NCBI RefSeq assembly: GCF_030813055.1
Contig: NZ_JAUSTW010000020.1
Coordinates: 1 to 17,114, forward strand
DNA: 17,114 nt
DNA from: Neobacillus ginsengisoli
GTDB lineage: Bacteria; Bacillota; Bacilli; Bacillales_B; DSM-18226
Reading direction: 5' to 3'
A program made the position numbers and the translations under genes. Every line of letters starts with the position of its first letter. Positions within the stretch are counted from its first letter, which is position 1. This document shows positions 8,288 through 17,114 of the stretch, in pieces. The notes beneath the pieces are model-generated. The model ran no database searches. It had not been told where the DNA came from and saw only the letters and a list, made by a program, of their open reading frames with translations.

Positions 8288-8348
8288 AAAAGCGCAAGCG
8301 CCCCGTTTAGCGAAGCACACTAGTCGCTGGGCTGCTTGCGCTAGACAA
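8288..8348 (+). repeat. Intergenic hairpin repeat, copy 2 (short form)
   Basis: 61-bp element with the same layout as copy 1 but a different outer stem: AGCGCAAGC pairs perfectly with GCTTGCGCT, GCCC with GGGC, and AGCGA with TCGCT around AGCACACTAG. It lies between serS and tRNA-Ser. Read on the minus strand the hairpin is followed by TTTTCTTTC (8290-8282 region), so it could end the serS transcript, for which I see no other clear terminator. Confidence 0.85.
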
Positions 8349-8416
8349 TTCTCAAAGCCAAAATTTATGCTTTCTTATCTTCCCAGAGAATCCGTCCGGA
8401 ATAATGACAAGCAATC

Positions 8417-9724
<1,308 letters not shown>

Positions 9725-9726
9725 CT

Positions 9727-9873
9727 ATCTAGCTCCAGCACCCAGCGACTAGTGGACTTCCCTCTCCTCCCTACGATAAGTCAACATCGAATCGCTCCGC
9801 TCTTCGTGTTTCCTTTATCTCAGTCTGAGCGGTCCAGCCCATACGTCGCTAAACGGGTGCTTCCGCTTTAAAA
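9727..9873 (-). repeat. Intergenic hairpin repeat, copy 3 (long form), in the serS leader
   Basis: About 147 bp. On the minus strand it opens AAAGCGGAAGCACCCG and TTTAGCGA, and closes ACTAGTCGCTGGGTGC and TGGAGCTAGAT. These termini match copies 1 and 2. GCACCC pairs with GGGTGC and AGCGA with TCGCT. Between them lies an extra block of roughly 85 bp missing from the short copies, in which CCGCTC can pair with GAGCGG. It starts right after the T-box terminator T-run and ends about 14 nt before the serS ribosome-binding site, so it would be part of every full-length serS mRNA. Confidence 0.85.
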
Positions 9874-9876
9874 TAC

Positions 9877-9911
9877 AAAAAACTCCCGCCCCTAAAACAG
9901 GGACGGGAGTT
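9877..9911 (-). terminator. T-box attenuator (terminator) of serS
   Basis: On the minus strand AACTCCCGTCCC (9911-9900) pairs with the complementary strand of 9892-9881 (one mismatch) around a short loop, followed by six T (9882-9877). Its 5' arm overlaps sequence just after the T-box motif, as in T-box attenuators where binding of uncharged tRNA favours the antiterminator. Confidence 0.92.
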
Positions 9912-10111
9912 ACCCGCGTTACCACCCTGGTTAACAGCCAAAAACTGTTCACCTTGAAAAAATTTAACGGTTTCTACCGAAAGTACTTACTTACCCATTA
10001 TAGGCGTTCCATACCTTACTCGAGGAGGGATTCACAAGCTTCATCCACCGATTTACACCAGCCATCGGCTCTCTAGAGAATGAGGTTCCTATTACTATTT
10101 CCTCTCATTGC
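9877..10111 (-). promoter_or_regulatory. Serine-specific T-box leader of serS
   Basis: About 235-nt riboregulator. Seen on the minus strand: a stem I region with AGAGAGCCGATGGCTGGTG (AG-bulge type and distal loop sequences), a specifier-loop candidate GTGAATCCC with serine codon TCC at 10030-10028, the conserved T-box AGGGTGGTAACGCGGGT (9928-9912), and the terminator at 9911-9877. Uncharged tRNA-Ser pairing with the specifier and the T-box bulge stabilises the antiterminator and allows serS transcription during serine-tRNA starvation. The specifier assignment is inferred from position. Confidence 0.93.
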
Positions 10112-10117
10112 TTTAAC

Positions 10118-10123
10118 ATTATA
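10118..10123 (-). promoter_or_regulatory. -10 box of the serS T-box transcript
   Basis: A perfect TATAAT on the minus strand (10123-10118). The hexamer 17 nt upstream, TACATT, is a poor -35 box, so the promoter call rests mainly on the -10 and on its position just before the T-box stem I. The predicted start is near 10111. Confidence 0.5.
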
Positions 10124-10174
10124 AGAATTTGGTATATTTTAATGTACTATAATTATTAGCCATTTGCAACCAAA

Positions 10175-10762
10175 TTATACTAGTTGTTTTGCTTTTGCTT
10201 CCTTCACCATTTCAACGAAGTAAGCCGTAAGGCGATGATTATCTGTCAGTTCCGGATGGAAGGAACAGCCAAGAAATTGTCCTTCACGCGCGGCGACAAT
10301 GCGGTCATTATGCTTTGAAAGAATTTCAACCTCCGGACCTGCCTCCACGATGTGCGGCGCCCGAATAAACACTGCCGGGAAACTTCCAGCTACATCCTTG
10401 ATGTCGAGGTCGGCCTCAAAGCTATCTACTTGGCGGCCAAAAGAGTTGCGTTCAACCGTAATGTCCATGACGCCAATATGCGGATCATGACCGATAATGT
10501 TTTTTGCCAGTAAAATCAAACCTGCACATGTGCCAAACATCGGTTTTCCTTCCTGCGCGAATTCCTTCAATGCACCCATAAAATCATATTTATCAATCAA
10601 GCGGCGCATCGCCGTGCTTTCTCCGCCGGGAAGGATTAAGCCGTCTACCTCTTTTAATTCTTCTATTCTTTTTATGGCTATGGCTTCGACGCCACATTCT
10701 TCAACCGATTTTATGTGTTCACGAACAGCGCCTTGCAAGGCAAGTACCCCTATTTTCACCAT
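10175..10762 (-). CDS. pdxT: Pyridoxal 5'-phosphate synthase glutaminase subunit PdxT
   Basis: 195 residues. A class I glutamine amidotransferase subunit that releases ammonia from glutamine and channels it to PdxS for PLP synthesis. The catalytic triad is visible: nucleophile Cys79 in GTCAGL, His169 and Glu171 in SFHPELT. The PGGEST (45-50) oxyanion segment and RAPHI are also conserved. ATG 10762 follows AAAGGAG with about 9-nt spacing. It lies 71 nt after pdxS in the same direction with no terminator between. That gap holds a fragment of the repeat family. After the stop, about 50 nt of AT-rich sequence precede the serS promoter; no clear terminator is seen. Confidence 0.98.
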   Translation of the reverse strand: MVKIGVLALQGAVREHIKSVEECGVEAIAIKRIEELKEVDGLILPGGESTAMRRLIDKYDFMGALKEFAQEGKPMFGTCAGLILLAKNIIGHDPHIGVMDITVERNSFGRQVDSFEADLDIKDVAGSFPAVFIRAPHIVEAGPEVEILSKHNDRIVAAREGQFLGCSFHPELTDNHRLTAYFVEMVKEAKAKQLV

Positions 10763-10798
10763 AAAAAATTACTCCTTTGTTACTTATCAGTTTTATCT

Positions 10799-10832
10799 TG
10801 AACGTTGCTAAACGGGCTCTTCCGCTTTTCGT
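10799..10832 (-). repeat. Intergenic hairpin repeat, fragment (left half only)
   Basis: On the minus strand AAAAGCGGAAGAGCCCG followed by TTTAGCAACGTT matches the left end of copy 3. The right end (ACTAGTCGCTGG...) is missing, so the hairpin cannot form. It occupies the pdxS-pdxT gap and is probably a truncated remnant. Confidence 0.7.
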
Positions 10833-10833
10833 T

Positions 10834-11715
10834 TTACCAGCCGCGTTCCTGCATCCGTGCTTCAGGTGCGAGTGATGAAATTTCAATGCCCTTCATTGGC
10901 GTTCCAAGATCCTTTGAAAGCTCAGCAATCAATTTGTAGTCTTGGTAATGAGTAGTTGCTTCAACAATCGCTCTTGCAAATTTGGCAGGATTTTCGGATT
11001 TGAAAATACCGGAGCCAACAAATACTCCGTCCGCTCCCAATTGCATCATTAGAGCCGCATCAGCAGGCGTTGCTACACCACCGGCTGCAAAGTTAACTAC
11101 CGGAAGGCGACCGAGACGTTTAATTTCAAGAAGCAATTCAAATGGTGCACCCAAAAGCTTAGCTTCTGTCATAAGCTCATCTTCGTTCATTCCTACTACT
11201 TTACGCACTTGAGCATTAACCTTACGGATGTGGCGAACTGCTTCCACGATGTTTCCAGTCCCGGGTTCACCCTTAGTACGAAGCATGGAAGCTCCTTCAC
11301 CGATCCTGCGGGCAGCCTCACCAAGATCGCGGCAACCGCATACAAACGGTACAGTATATTCTTTTTTATATAAATGGAATTCTTCATCTGCAGGTGTTAA
11401 AACTTCACTTTCGTCAATATAGTCAACACCCATAGCTTCAAGGATACGAGCCTCAACAATATGACCGATTCTTGCTTTGGCCATAACAGGGATTGTAACT
11501 GCGCCTAATACTTCCTCAACAATTCGCGGATCGGCCATTCTTGCAACACCGCCGGCTGCACGAATATCTGAAGGTACACGTTCTAAGGCCATTACTGCAA
11601 CTGCTCCTGCTTCCTCAGCGATTTTAGCCTGTTCCGCATTAACAACGTCCATGATGACGCCACCCTTTTGCATTTCTGCCATTCCCCGTTTAACACGATC
11701 TGTTCCAGTTATCAT
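10834..11715 (-). CDS. pdxS: Pyridoxal 5'-phosphate synthase synthase subunit PdxS
   Basis: 293 residues. A TIM-barrel enzyme that makes PLP from ribose 5-phosphate, glyceraldehyde 3-phosphate and ammonia delivered by PdxT; twelve PdxS form the core of the complex. Seen: GGVIMDVV with Asp23, the Schiff-base lysine Lys80 in MAKARIGH, the second lysine Lys148 in [11 protein letters not shown], and phosphate-binding glycine loops [12 protein letters not shown] and [12 protein letters not shown] 11715 is preceded by GAGGGGG at 7-nt spacing. It is first of pdxS-pdxT and follows the dacA terminator. A clear sigma-A promoter was not identified in the 90-nt gap. Confidence 0.98.
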   Translation of the reverse strand: MITGTDRVKRGMAEMQKGGVIMDVVNAEQAKIAEEAGAVAVMALERVPSDIRAAGGVARMADPRIVEEVLGAVTIPVMAKARIGHIVEARILEAMGVDYIDESEVLTPADEEFHLYKKEYTVPFVCGCRDLGEAARRIGEGASMLRTKGEPGTGNIVEAVRHIRKVNAQVRKVVGMNEDELMTEAKLLGAPFELLLEIKRLGRLPVVNFAAGGVATPADAALMMQLGADGVFVGSGIFKSENPAKFARAIVEATTHYQDYKLIAELSKDLGTPMKGIEISSLAPEARMQERGW

Positions 11716-11807
11716 TCTAAATCCCCCTCGAGTTGTATTTTGTGAATTTTTAGATAAATCTTATTTTAAAATAGGATTTTAATTCTTCCCTATAGAAACA
11801 TATCAAC

Positions 11808-11838
11808 AAAAAAGGATTCCTGTCAAGACAAGAATCCT
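11808..11838 (-). terminator. Terminator after dacA
   Basis: On the minus strand GGATTCTTGTC (11837-11827) pairs with GACAGGAATCC (11824-11814) with one mismatch, followed by six T (11813-11808). It separates dacA from pdxS. Confidence 0.85.
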
Positions 11839-11889
11839 CTTTGTAAAAATTTTCTTATGTTTTTTTTAACTTCCCCTTAAGAAAATTTC

Positions 11890-13257
11890 TTATTTAAACC
11901 ACCCTTTAACAGTAGTGGAAATTCCATGGAACATGCCTCCGAAGAAGCCGCCGATTCCTCTCATCGATAAAACAAACCAGTTTGCTTTTTCAACATCCTG
12001 AGCTGCCACAACAGGTACCTGTGCCTTTTTCTGGCCTTCAGCGGTTAAGTAACTAATTTTACCGCCATTTTTCGGTTTAACTGTTAAGTACCCAACAATG
12101 TCACCTTTTTTTATCGGAGCTATAAGTTCACCGTTTTGATTTACCTTTGATTTATCCAACACTAGAACGGGCTGATAACTTTTCTTATCTCCATTTGGAA
12201 TCACCATATTAAGAGCTGATTGCGTATAAATCTCTACTTGATTTTCTTTCCCTTTGATTACCTTAACTGTTTTCTGTCCCTTTACCTGATAATGTTTAGG
12301 TACAATTTCTTCTTTCGAATAGTTGCTGAACGCATAATCCAGCATTTTTCGCGTTTCGCCAAAGCGTGCTGAATACCCGCCTTTACCTGAGGCATCTGTT
12401 GCATTTTGAACAACGGTTATAAATCTTTTCCCATCACGCATTGCTGTACCGGTAAAACAGTAGCCTGCAAAGTCGGTGGTACCTGTTTTTAGTCCGTCCA
12501 TGCCTTGATAGCCATAAACCAGAGTAGGCAGCATCCAGTTCCAGTTATCCATCTTAATTTGATCAGTCGTACCTTGTCTGAACATCATTGTAGGTGTGCT
12601 GGCTGTTTTTAAAACATCCGGGAAATCATTAATTAAGTGAAAAGCTAAGGTCGCGACTGAACGGGATGACATTACATTCTCATCCGTAGCACCTCCTGAA
12701 GGCTGCTCACCCTTATAATCACTATTATTTAATCCTGAAGAGTTAACAAACTTGAAATTTTTCAACCCTAGTTTGTTCCCCATACTGTTCATCATTTTTA
12801 CAAAGTTTGTCTCGGAACCGCCAATCACTTCTGCCAGTGCAATCGTTGCACCATTTGCAGAGTATATAGCCATCGCTTGATATAACTCTTTAACTTTATA
12901 TTTACCGTCACGGCGTAAAGGGACATTAGATAGATTACGGTTTTGGGAAATTTTATAAACTAAATCATCAACCGAGAACTCTTGATCCCATTTTACCTTG
13001 CCCTGTTTAATCGCATCGAGCAAAATGTATTCTGTCATCATTTTTGACATACTTGCAATTCCAAGCGGACTATCCGCATTTTTTTCATATAAAACCTGAC
13101 CGGTTTCACCATCAACCAAAATCGCACCACTGGCATTTACATTTAATGCAGCTGTTTCTGTTTCTGCTTCAGCTTTATTCAAGCCTGCAAAAAGGCTAAA
13201 AAACATAATCATTGCCAATGCACCGGCAATATATTTCTGATATAAATATTTATTCAC
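11890..13257 (-). CDS. dacA: D-alanyl-D-alanine carboxypeptidase DacA (PBP5)
   Basis: 455 residues. The main vegetative carboxypeptidase, trimming the terminal D-Ala from peptidoglycan stem peptides outside the cell. Seen: an N-terminal signal peptide (about 1-31, basic start, hydrophobic core, cleavage after AEA), the penicillin-binding motifs SMSK (Ser69-Lys72), SAN (133-135) and KTG (257-259), a beta-rich PBP5 C-terminal domain (about 310-420), and a C-terminal amphipathic helix (GIGGFFGGMFHGISTTVKGW) that anchors the protein to the membrane surface. The start is GTG 13257 with GGAGG 9 nt upstream. It has its own candidate promoter and terminator, separate from guaB upstream. Confidence 0.97.
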   Translation of the reverse strand: MNKYLYQKYIAGALAMIMFFSLFAGLNKAEAETETAALNVNASGAILVDGETGQVLYEKNADSPLGIASMSKMMTEYILLDAIKQGKVKWDQEFSVDDLVYKISQNRNLSNVPLRRDGKYKVKELYQAMAIYSANGATIALAEVIGGSETNFVKMMNSMGNKLGLKNFKFVNSSGLNNSDYKGEQPSGGATDENVMSSRSVATLAFHLINDFPDVLKTASTPTMMFRQGTTDQIKMDNWNWMLPTLVYGYQGMDGLKTGTTDFAGYCFTGTAMRDGKRFITVVQNATDASGKGGYSARFGETRKMLDYAFSNYSKEEIVPKHYQVKGQKTVKVIKGKENQVEIYTQSALNMVIPNGDKKSYQPVLVLDKSKVNQNGELIAPIKKGDIVGYLTVKPKNGGKISYLTAEGQKKAQVPVVAAQDVEKANWFVLSMRGIGGFFGGMFHGISTTVKGWFK

Positions 13258-13293
13258 TCTATACGCCCTCCAACGAATTAATACACCTTGGTT

Positions 13294-13302
13294 ATTTTAA
13301 CA
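13294..13302 (-). promoter_or_regulatory. Candidate extended -10 promoter of dacA
   Basis: On the minus strand TGTTAAAAT (13302-13294) is an extended -10 (TGnTAAAAT), about 40 nt before the dacA start. No good -35 box is seen at 17 nt. Confidence 0.45.
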
Positions 13303-13422
13303 TAACTCTATAGCAAAGCATAGCTAGAGCAATGTCCTATCTTCTTTCCATATCCGTCATAAATTCCATATTACTTAGGACTTTTTCAGTAAAAATAAAA
13401 TCGGGACATTGCCTCTTTTCCG

Positions 13423-13460
13423 CAAAAAAAACAGAGAAGTGTCGATACACCTTCTCTGTT
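13423..13460 (-). terminator. Terminator after guaB
   Basis: Ten-bp stem AACAGAGAAG (13430-13439) and CTTCTCTGTT (13451-13460), with a partly paired loop. On the minus strand it is followed by eight T. The other side is also T-rich, so it could work in both directions, but only guaB ends here. Confidence 0.88.
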
Positions 13461-13467
13461 TTTTTTA

Positions 13468-15009
<1,542 letters not shown>

Positions 15010-15038
15010 TTAATTTTTCTGAAAAAGGAGTTTTTACT

Positions 15039-15980
15039 TTGAGCGTGCCATTTAACGGATGGAAAAGTTACGCCTGTTTTTTTTCTGCAGAATATTGTCA
15101 AGCTTATTTAAAGAATAGCTATCATAAATCCAATCTTGATAACCCGGAACAAAAAAGTTACGAAAATTGCTACCCCTTTCTTTATTATTTAGAACATGGG
15201 CAAATTTATTATCAGCAGGCAGAAAAGGCACCGCTCATCTTAAAACCAATCCTGCTTTTTTACGGCCTTGTCCATCTAATTAAAGCTTGTATACTCACGA
15301 TTGATCCATCCTATCCGGAAACAACATCCGTATTAGCACATGGTGTTTCAACAAGAAAAAGGAAAAAGCAAAACTACCAATTCTTCCAGGATGAGGTTAA
15401 ATTTCAAAAAAACGGGTTATATCCCTTTATGTCAGAAAAAATGTTTCACATGAAACAAATGGAAGGGGAAAAAGCAACCATGGAAGAATTGCTTCAGCAA
15501 ATTCCCGAATTAGATGAGTTATTTTATTTACTGGAGGGTAAGAGGACTTTTATAAAAGTACATTCTCAGGAAAAACAATTTATGATACCGGACAGCATTT
15601 TAGACCACTATCATATGACGGAAAATCGCTTTAAAGAGTTCTTTGCGTCAAAATTTGAAAAACCAATTGAATTTTCTAACGACGGCCTTATTTTTACAAT
15701 GGAGGAAAATTCTCATAAAGTGTTGTCACCTTTAAAATATAACTTGGACAGTGGCTTTTTTGCCCTACCAATGAAAAAAAATGACTCTCTTCAATTACCG
15801 GAGCTGCTTATTCATTATTTACTTCTTTATAATTTAAGTATGATTGCCCGATATGAAACCGAATGGTGGAGTGAATTATCAAAAATGATGCCTAACAAGG
15901 ATTACCCGTTTATACAATCCTTTTTAAATATTACATTACAAAAAGGGCCGTATTTAATTTACCAATTTCTTTTAAGGTAA
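15039..15980 (+). CDS. yaaC: YaaC family protein
   Basis: 313 residues from TTG 15039, close to the 315 of B. subtilis YaaC, whose function is unknown. It has a conserved opening VPFNGWKSYACFFSAEYCQAY, a hydrophobic helix LILKPILLFYGLVHLIKAC (about 67-85), and a basic patch HGVSTRKRKKQNYQF. It shows no catalytic signature I recognise and is probably cytosolic and mostly helical. The start is set by AAGGAG at 15025-15030, 8 nt before the TTG. The frame is open back to 14910, but that would overlap guaB. It is divergent from guaB, as in B. subtilis, and ends at a terminator. Confidence 0.92.
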   Translation: MSVPFNGWKSYACFFSAEYCQAYLKNSYHKSNLDNPEQKSYENCYPFLYYLEHGQIYYQQAEKAPLILKPILLFYGLVHLIKACILTIDPSYPETTSVLAHGVSTRKRKKQNYQFFQDEVKFQKNGLYPFMSEKMFHMKQMEGEKATMEELLQQIPELDELFYLLEGKRTFIKVHSQEKQFMIPDSILDHYHMTENRFKEFFASKFEKPIEFSNDGLIFTMEENSHKVLSPLKYNLDSGFFALPMKKNDSLQLPELLIHYLLLYNLSMIARYETEWWSELSKMMPNKDYPFIQSFLNITLQKGPYLIYQFLLR

Positions 15981-15985
15981 ACGCA

Positions 15986-16016
15986 AAACCAGTCGCTGGA
16001 GAGCAACTGGTTTATT
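15986..16016 (+). terminator. Terminator after yaaC
   Basis: Eight-bp stem AAACCAGT (15986-15993) and ACTGGTTT (about 16006-16013), followed by ATTTAT. It is T-poor, so of moderate strength. Confidence 0.65.
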
Positions 16017-16020
16017 TATG

Positions 16021-16248
16021 GGGGGAAATGCAAATCGCCAGCAAAATCAATAGGTAAATTCGTAAGTTTTTTTTCCCTTGGTCACTGGACAATTCACACC
16101 TGAAGGCTTTGGCGACCGAAATTGGATTGAAAAAAAGTTTGGGTCACCAACGCCTAATTCGCGCTAAAGATCATAAGAAATTCACAAACCCTCCGTTTAT
16201 TAGATCAGCGCCTTGTGCAGTCGATTATCGGAAATAATGATCTAATTT
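16021..16248. other. Non-coding spacer between yaaC and gtrA
   Basis: About 230 bp without a credible gene on either strand. It contains three loosely similar segments in + orientation (TTGGTCACTGG near 16078, TTTGGCGACCGAA near 16107, TTTGGGTCACCAA near 16139), spaced 29-32 bp. It also holds an 8-bp inverted repeat TTAGATCA (16200-16207) / TGATCTAA (16238-16245) followed by TTTTT on the + strand. No clear function. Confidence 0.5.
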
Positions 16249-16641
16249 TTACTTCTTAAACGTCCAGAATTTATTTAAAGAATAGTTATAGATGACATTA
16301 AAACACGTTACGATAAACTGTCCCAGTAATTCTGAGAATTTAAAATAATCAACAAGAATATATAATAAGGCTAAATTTATTAGCATAGAAGATAAGTACA
16401 CACCCAAAAACTTTAACCCTTGAATTAAGTTTGGCTTATCTTTAAAAACAAATGATGAGCTGAATATATAGCCATTTAATAATCCCGCTAAATACGACAA
16501 TGTACTTGCAATTAAATAATTCATATTAAGTTTTAGTAGCAAGGCATACACAACGAACGAAATAGCCGTATTTGTTGCTCCAACAATACAAAATTTAATA
16601 AACTGCCCATATTTTTCGATGGACAGCTTTAATTTATTCAT
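16249..16641 (-). CDS. GtrA-like four-helix membrane protein
   Basis: About 130 residues from ATG 16641. Four hydrophobic segments (about 13-37, 42-62, 76-98, 104-121) and the end NYSLNKFWTFKK match the GtrA/DPMS-associated family (PF04138), small membrane proteins thought to help move polyprenyl-linked sugars in cell-surface polysaccharide modification. The substrate here is unknown and no glycosyltransferase is next to it. The frame is open to ATG 16662, but neither start has a strong ribosome-binding site. ATG 16641 overlaps the end of a small upstream frame (16634-16735) that has a good one, so coupling is likely. It is absent from this position in B. subtilis. AT-rich surroundings suggest insertion between yaaC and the rRNA operon. 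Confidence 0.85.
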   Translation of the reverse strand: MNKLKLSIEKYGQFIKFCIVGATNTAISFVVYALLLKLNMNYLIASTLSYLAGLLNGYIFSSSFVFKDKPNLIQGLKFLGVYLSSMLINLALLYILVDYFKFSELLGQFIVTCFNVIYNYSLNKFWTFKK

Positions 16642-16735
16642 TATGGAATCCCACTCTCTCATCGGGAATAAAAATCGCCCGCTGTCTTGCCCTGGCCTTA
16701 TTCCTCCATAAATACTCAGAGATGATCCTCAACAT
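16634..16735 (-). CDS. Small ORF (33 aa) overlapping the gtrA start
   Basis: Encodes MLRIISEYLWRNKARARQRA followed by IFIPDERVGFHNE. ATG 16735 is preceded by AAAGGAG (10-nt spacing), the best ribosome-binding site in this region. Its stop TAA (16636-16634) overlaps the gtrA ATG (16641) by 8 nt in another frame, so translation of the two may be coupled. I recognise no family. It is basic in the middle and not clearly a membrane segment. It could be a real leader peptide or a remnant of a longer gene. Confidence 0.4.
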   Translation of the reverse strand: MLRIISEYLWRNKARARQRAIFIPDERVGFHNE

Positions 16736-16786
16736 AATTATCCTTCTCCTTTATAATTCATTTTGTAAGATTTCATGTTTCAACGT

Positions 16787-16814
16787 TTTATATCATTTTT
16801 GCAAAAAATTTCAA
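16787..16814 (-). promoter_or_regulatory. Candidate promoter of the gtrA transcript
   Basis: On the minus strand TTGAAA (16814-16809), a 16-nt spacer, then TATAAA (16792-16787). The start would be near 16780, about 45 nt before the small ORF. The region is very AT-rich, so chance matches are likely. The remaining upstream stretch to about 16995 shows no other feature. Confidence 0.45.
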
Positions 16815-16996
16815 ATATAGTCAAAAAATGTAGGAAATAAAAAATTAGATAAATATGAACAGCTAATTAAATAGTTTATCTATCCTTATTTGGGATAAAT
16901 TTTTATACCGAATTATTATACATTAAATTCTTCAAAAAAGTTCTTTTTCGACAATGCTTCACATTTTCAGATAAGTCGTGAATAGTTTACTTCTCT

Positions 16997-17030
16997 AAAA
17001 AAAAAAGACAACCCATATTAGGTTGTCTTT
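16997..17030 (-). terminator. Terminator of the upstream rRNA operon
   Basis: Ten-bp perfect stem AAAGACAACC (17004-17013) and GGTTGTCTTT (17021-17030). On the minus strand it is followed by a run of ten T (down to 16997). It lies just after the 5S 3' end. Confidence 0.93.
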
Positions 17031-17036
17031 CATCTT

Positions 17037-17114
<78 letters not shown>

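Noticed and set aside
11716..11803. Sigma-A promoter for pdxS
   Set aside because: TTGATA near the dacA terminator has only ATTAAA at 17 nt or TAAAAT at 19 nt. Not good enough to list.

Overview
The window is a low-GC Bacillaceae (Bacillus sensu lato) chromosome segment next to the replication origin, read from the far side back towards oriC. Gene content and order match the classic rrnO-to-rrnA interval of Bacillus subtilis. On the + strand from left to right it runs: 16S rRNA 5' end, bofA, yaaL, recR, yaaK, dnaX, SRP RNA (scr), tadA, yaaI, yaaH/sleL, dgk, dck, tRNA-Ser, serS, pdxT, pdxS, dacA, guaB, yaaC, an extra gtrA-like gene, and 5S rRNA 3' end. Most genes are on the minus strand. yaaI-yaaH-dgk-dck and yaaC are on the plus strand. 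The species is not B. subtilis: yaaI is decayed, the second deoxynucleoside kinase is of a different subtype, gtrA is inserted, and a family of hairpin repeats is scattered around serS.

Layout. Positions 1-375 hold the start of a 16S gene with tandem sigma-A promoters, then a terminator. Positions 379-4081 are the replication/recombination block (dnaX-yaaK-recR-yaaL-bofA) and the processed SRP RNA, each with a recognisable promoter and terminator. Positions 4085-7971 hold tadA, a divergent yaaI pseudogene, the spore-lysin gene yaaH and two deoxynucleoside kinases. Positions 7981-10123 hold tRNA-Ser(UGA), seryl-tRNA synthetase with its T-box leader, and three of the four repeat copies. Positions 10175-13299 hold the two PLP synthase subunits (pdxS, pdxT) and the vegetative D,D-carboxypeptidase dacA. 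Positions 13429-16015 hold guaB and divergent yaaC. Positions 16016-17000 are AT-rich accessory sequence with a four-helix GtrA-like membrane protein. Positions 17004-17114 are the 5S end and its terminator.

The genes are mostly housekeeping: replication clamp loading, recombination repair, protein targeting, tRNA modification and charging, nucleotide salvage and synthesis, vitamin B6, and cell wall. bofA and yaaH link the segment to sporulation and germination. Several starts in homology- and RBS-based calls are not ATG (bofA, dnaX, dck, dacA, yaaC).

I found no wholly new multi-gene system. The most interesting non-coding signal is a repeat family with compensatory stem changes between copies (7981-8039, 8288-8348, 9727-9873, fragment 10799-10832). 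One long copy lies inside the serS mRNA leader, after the T-box terminator.
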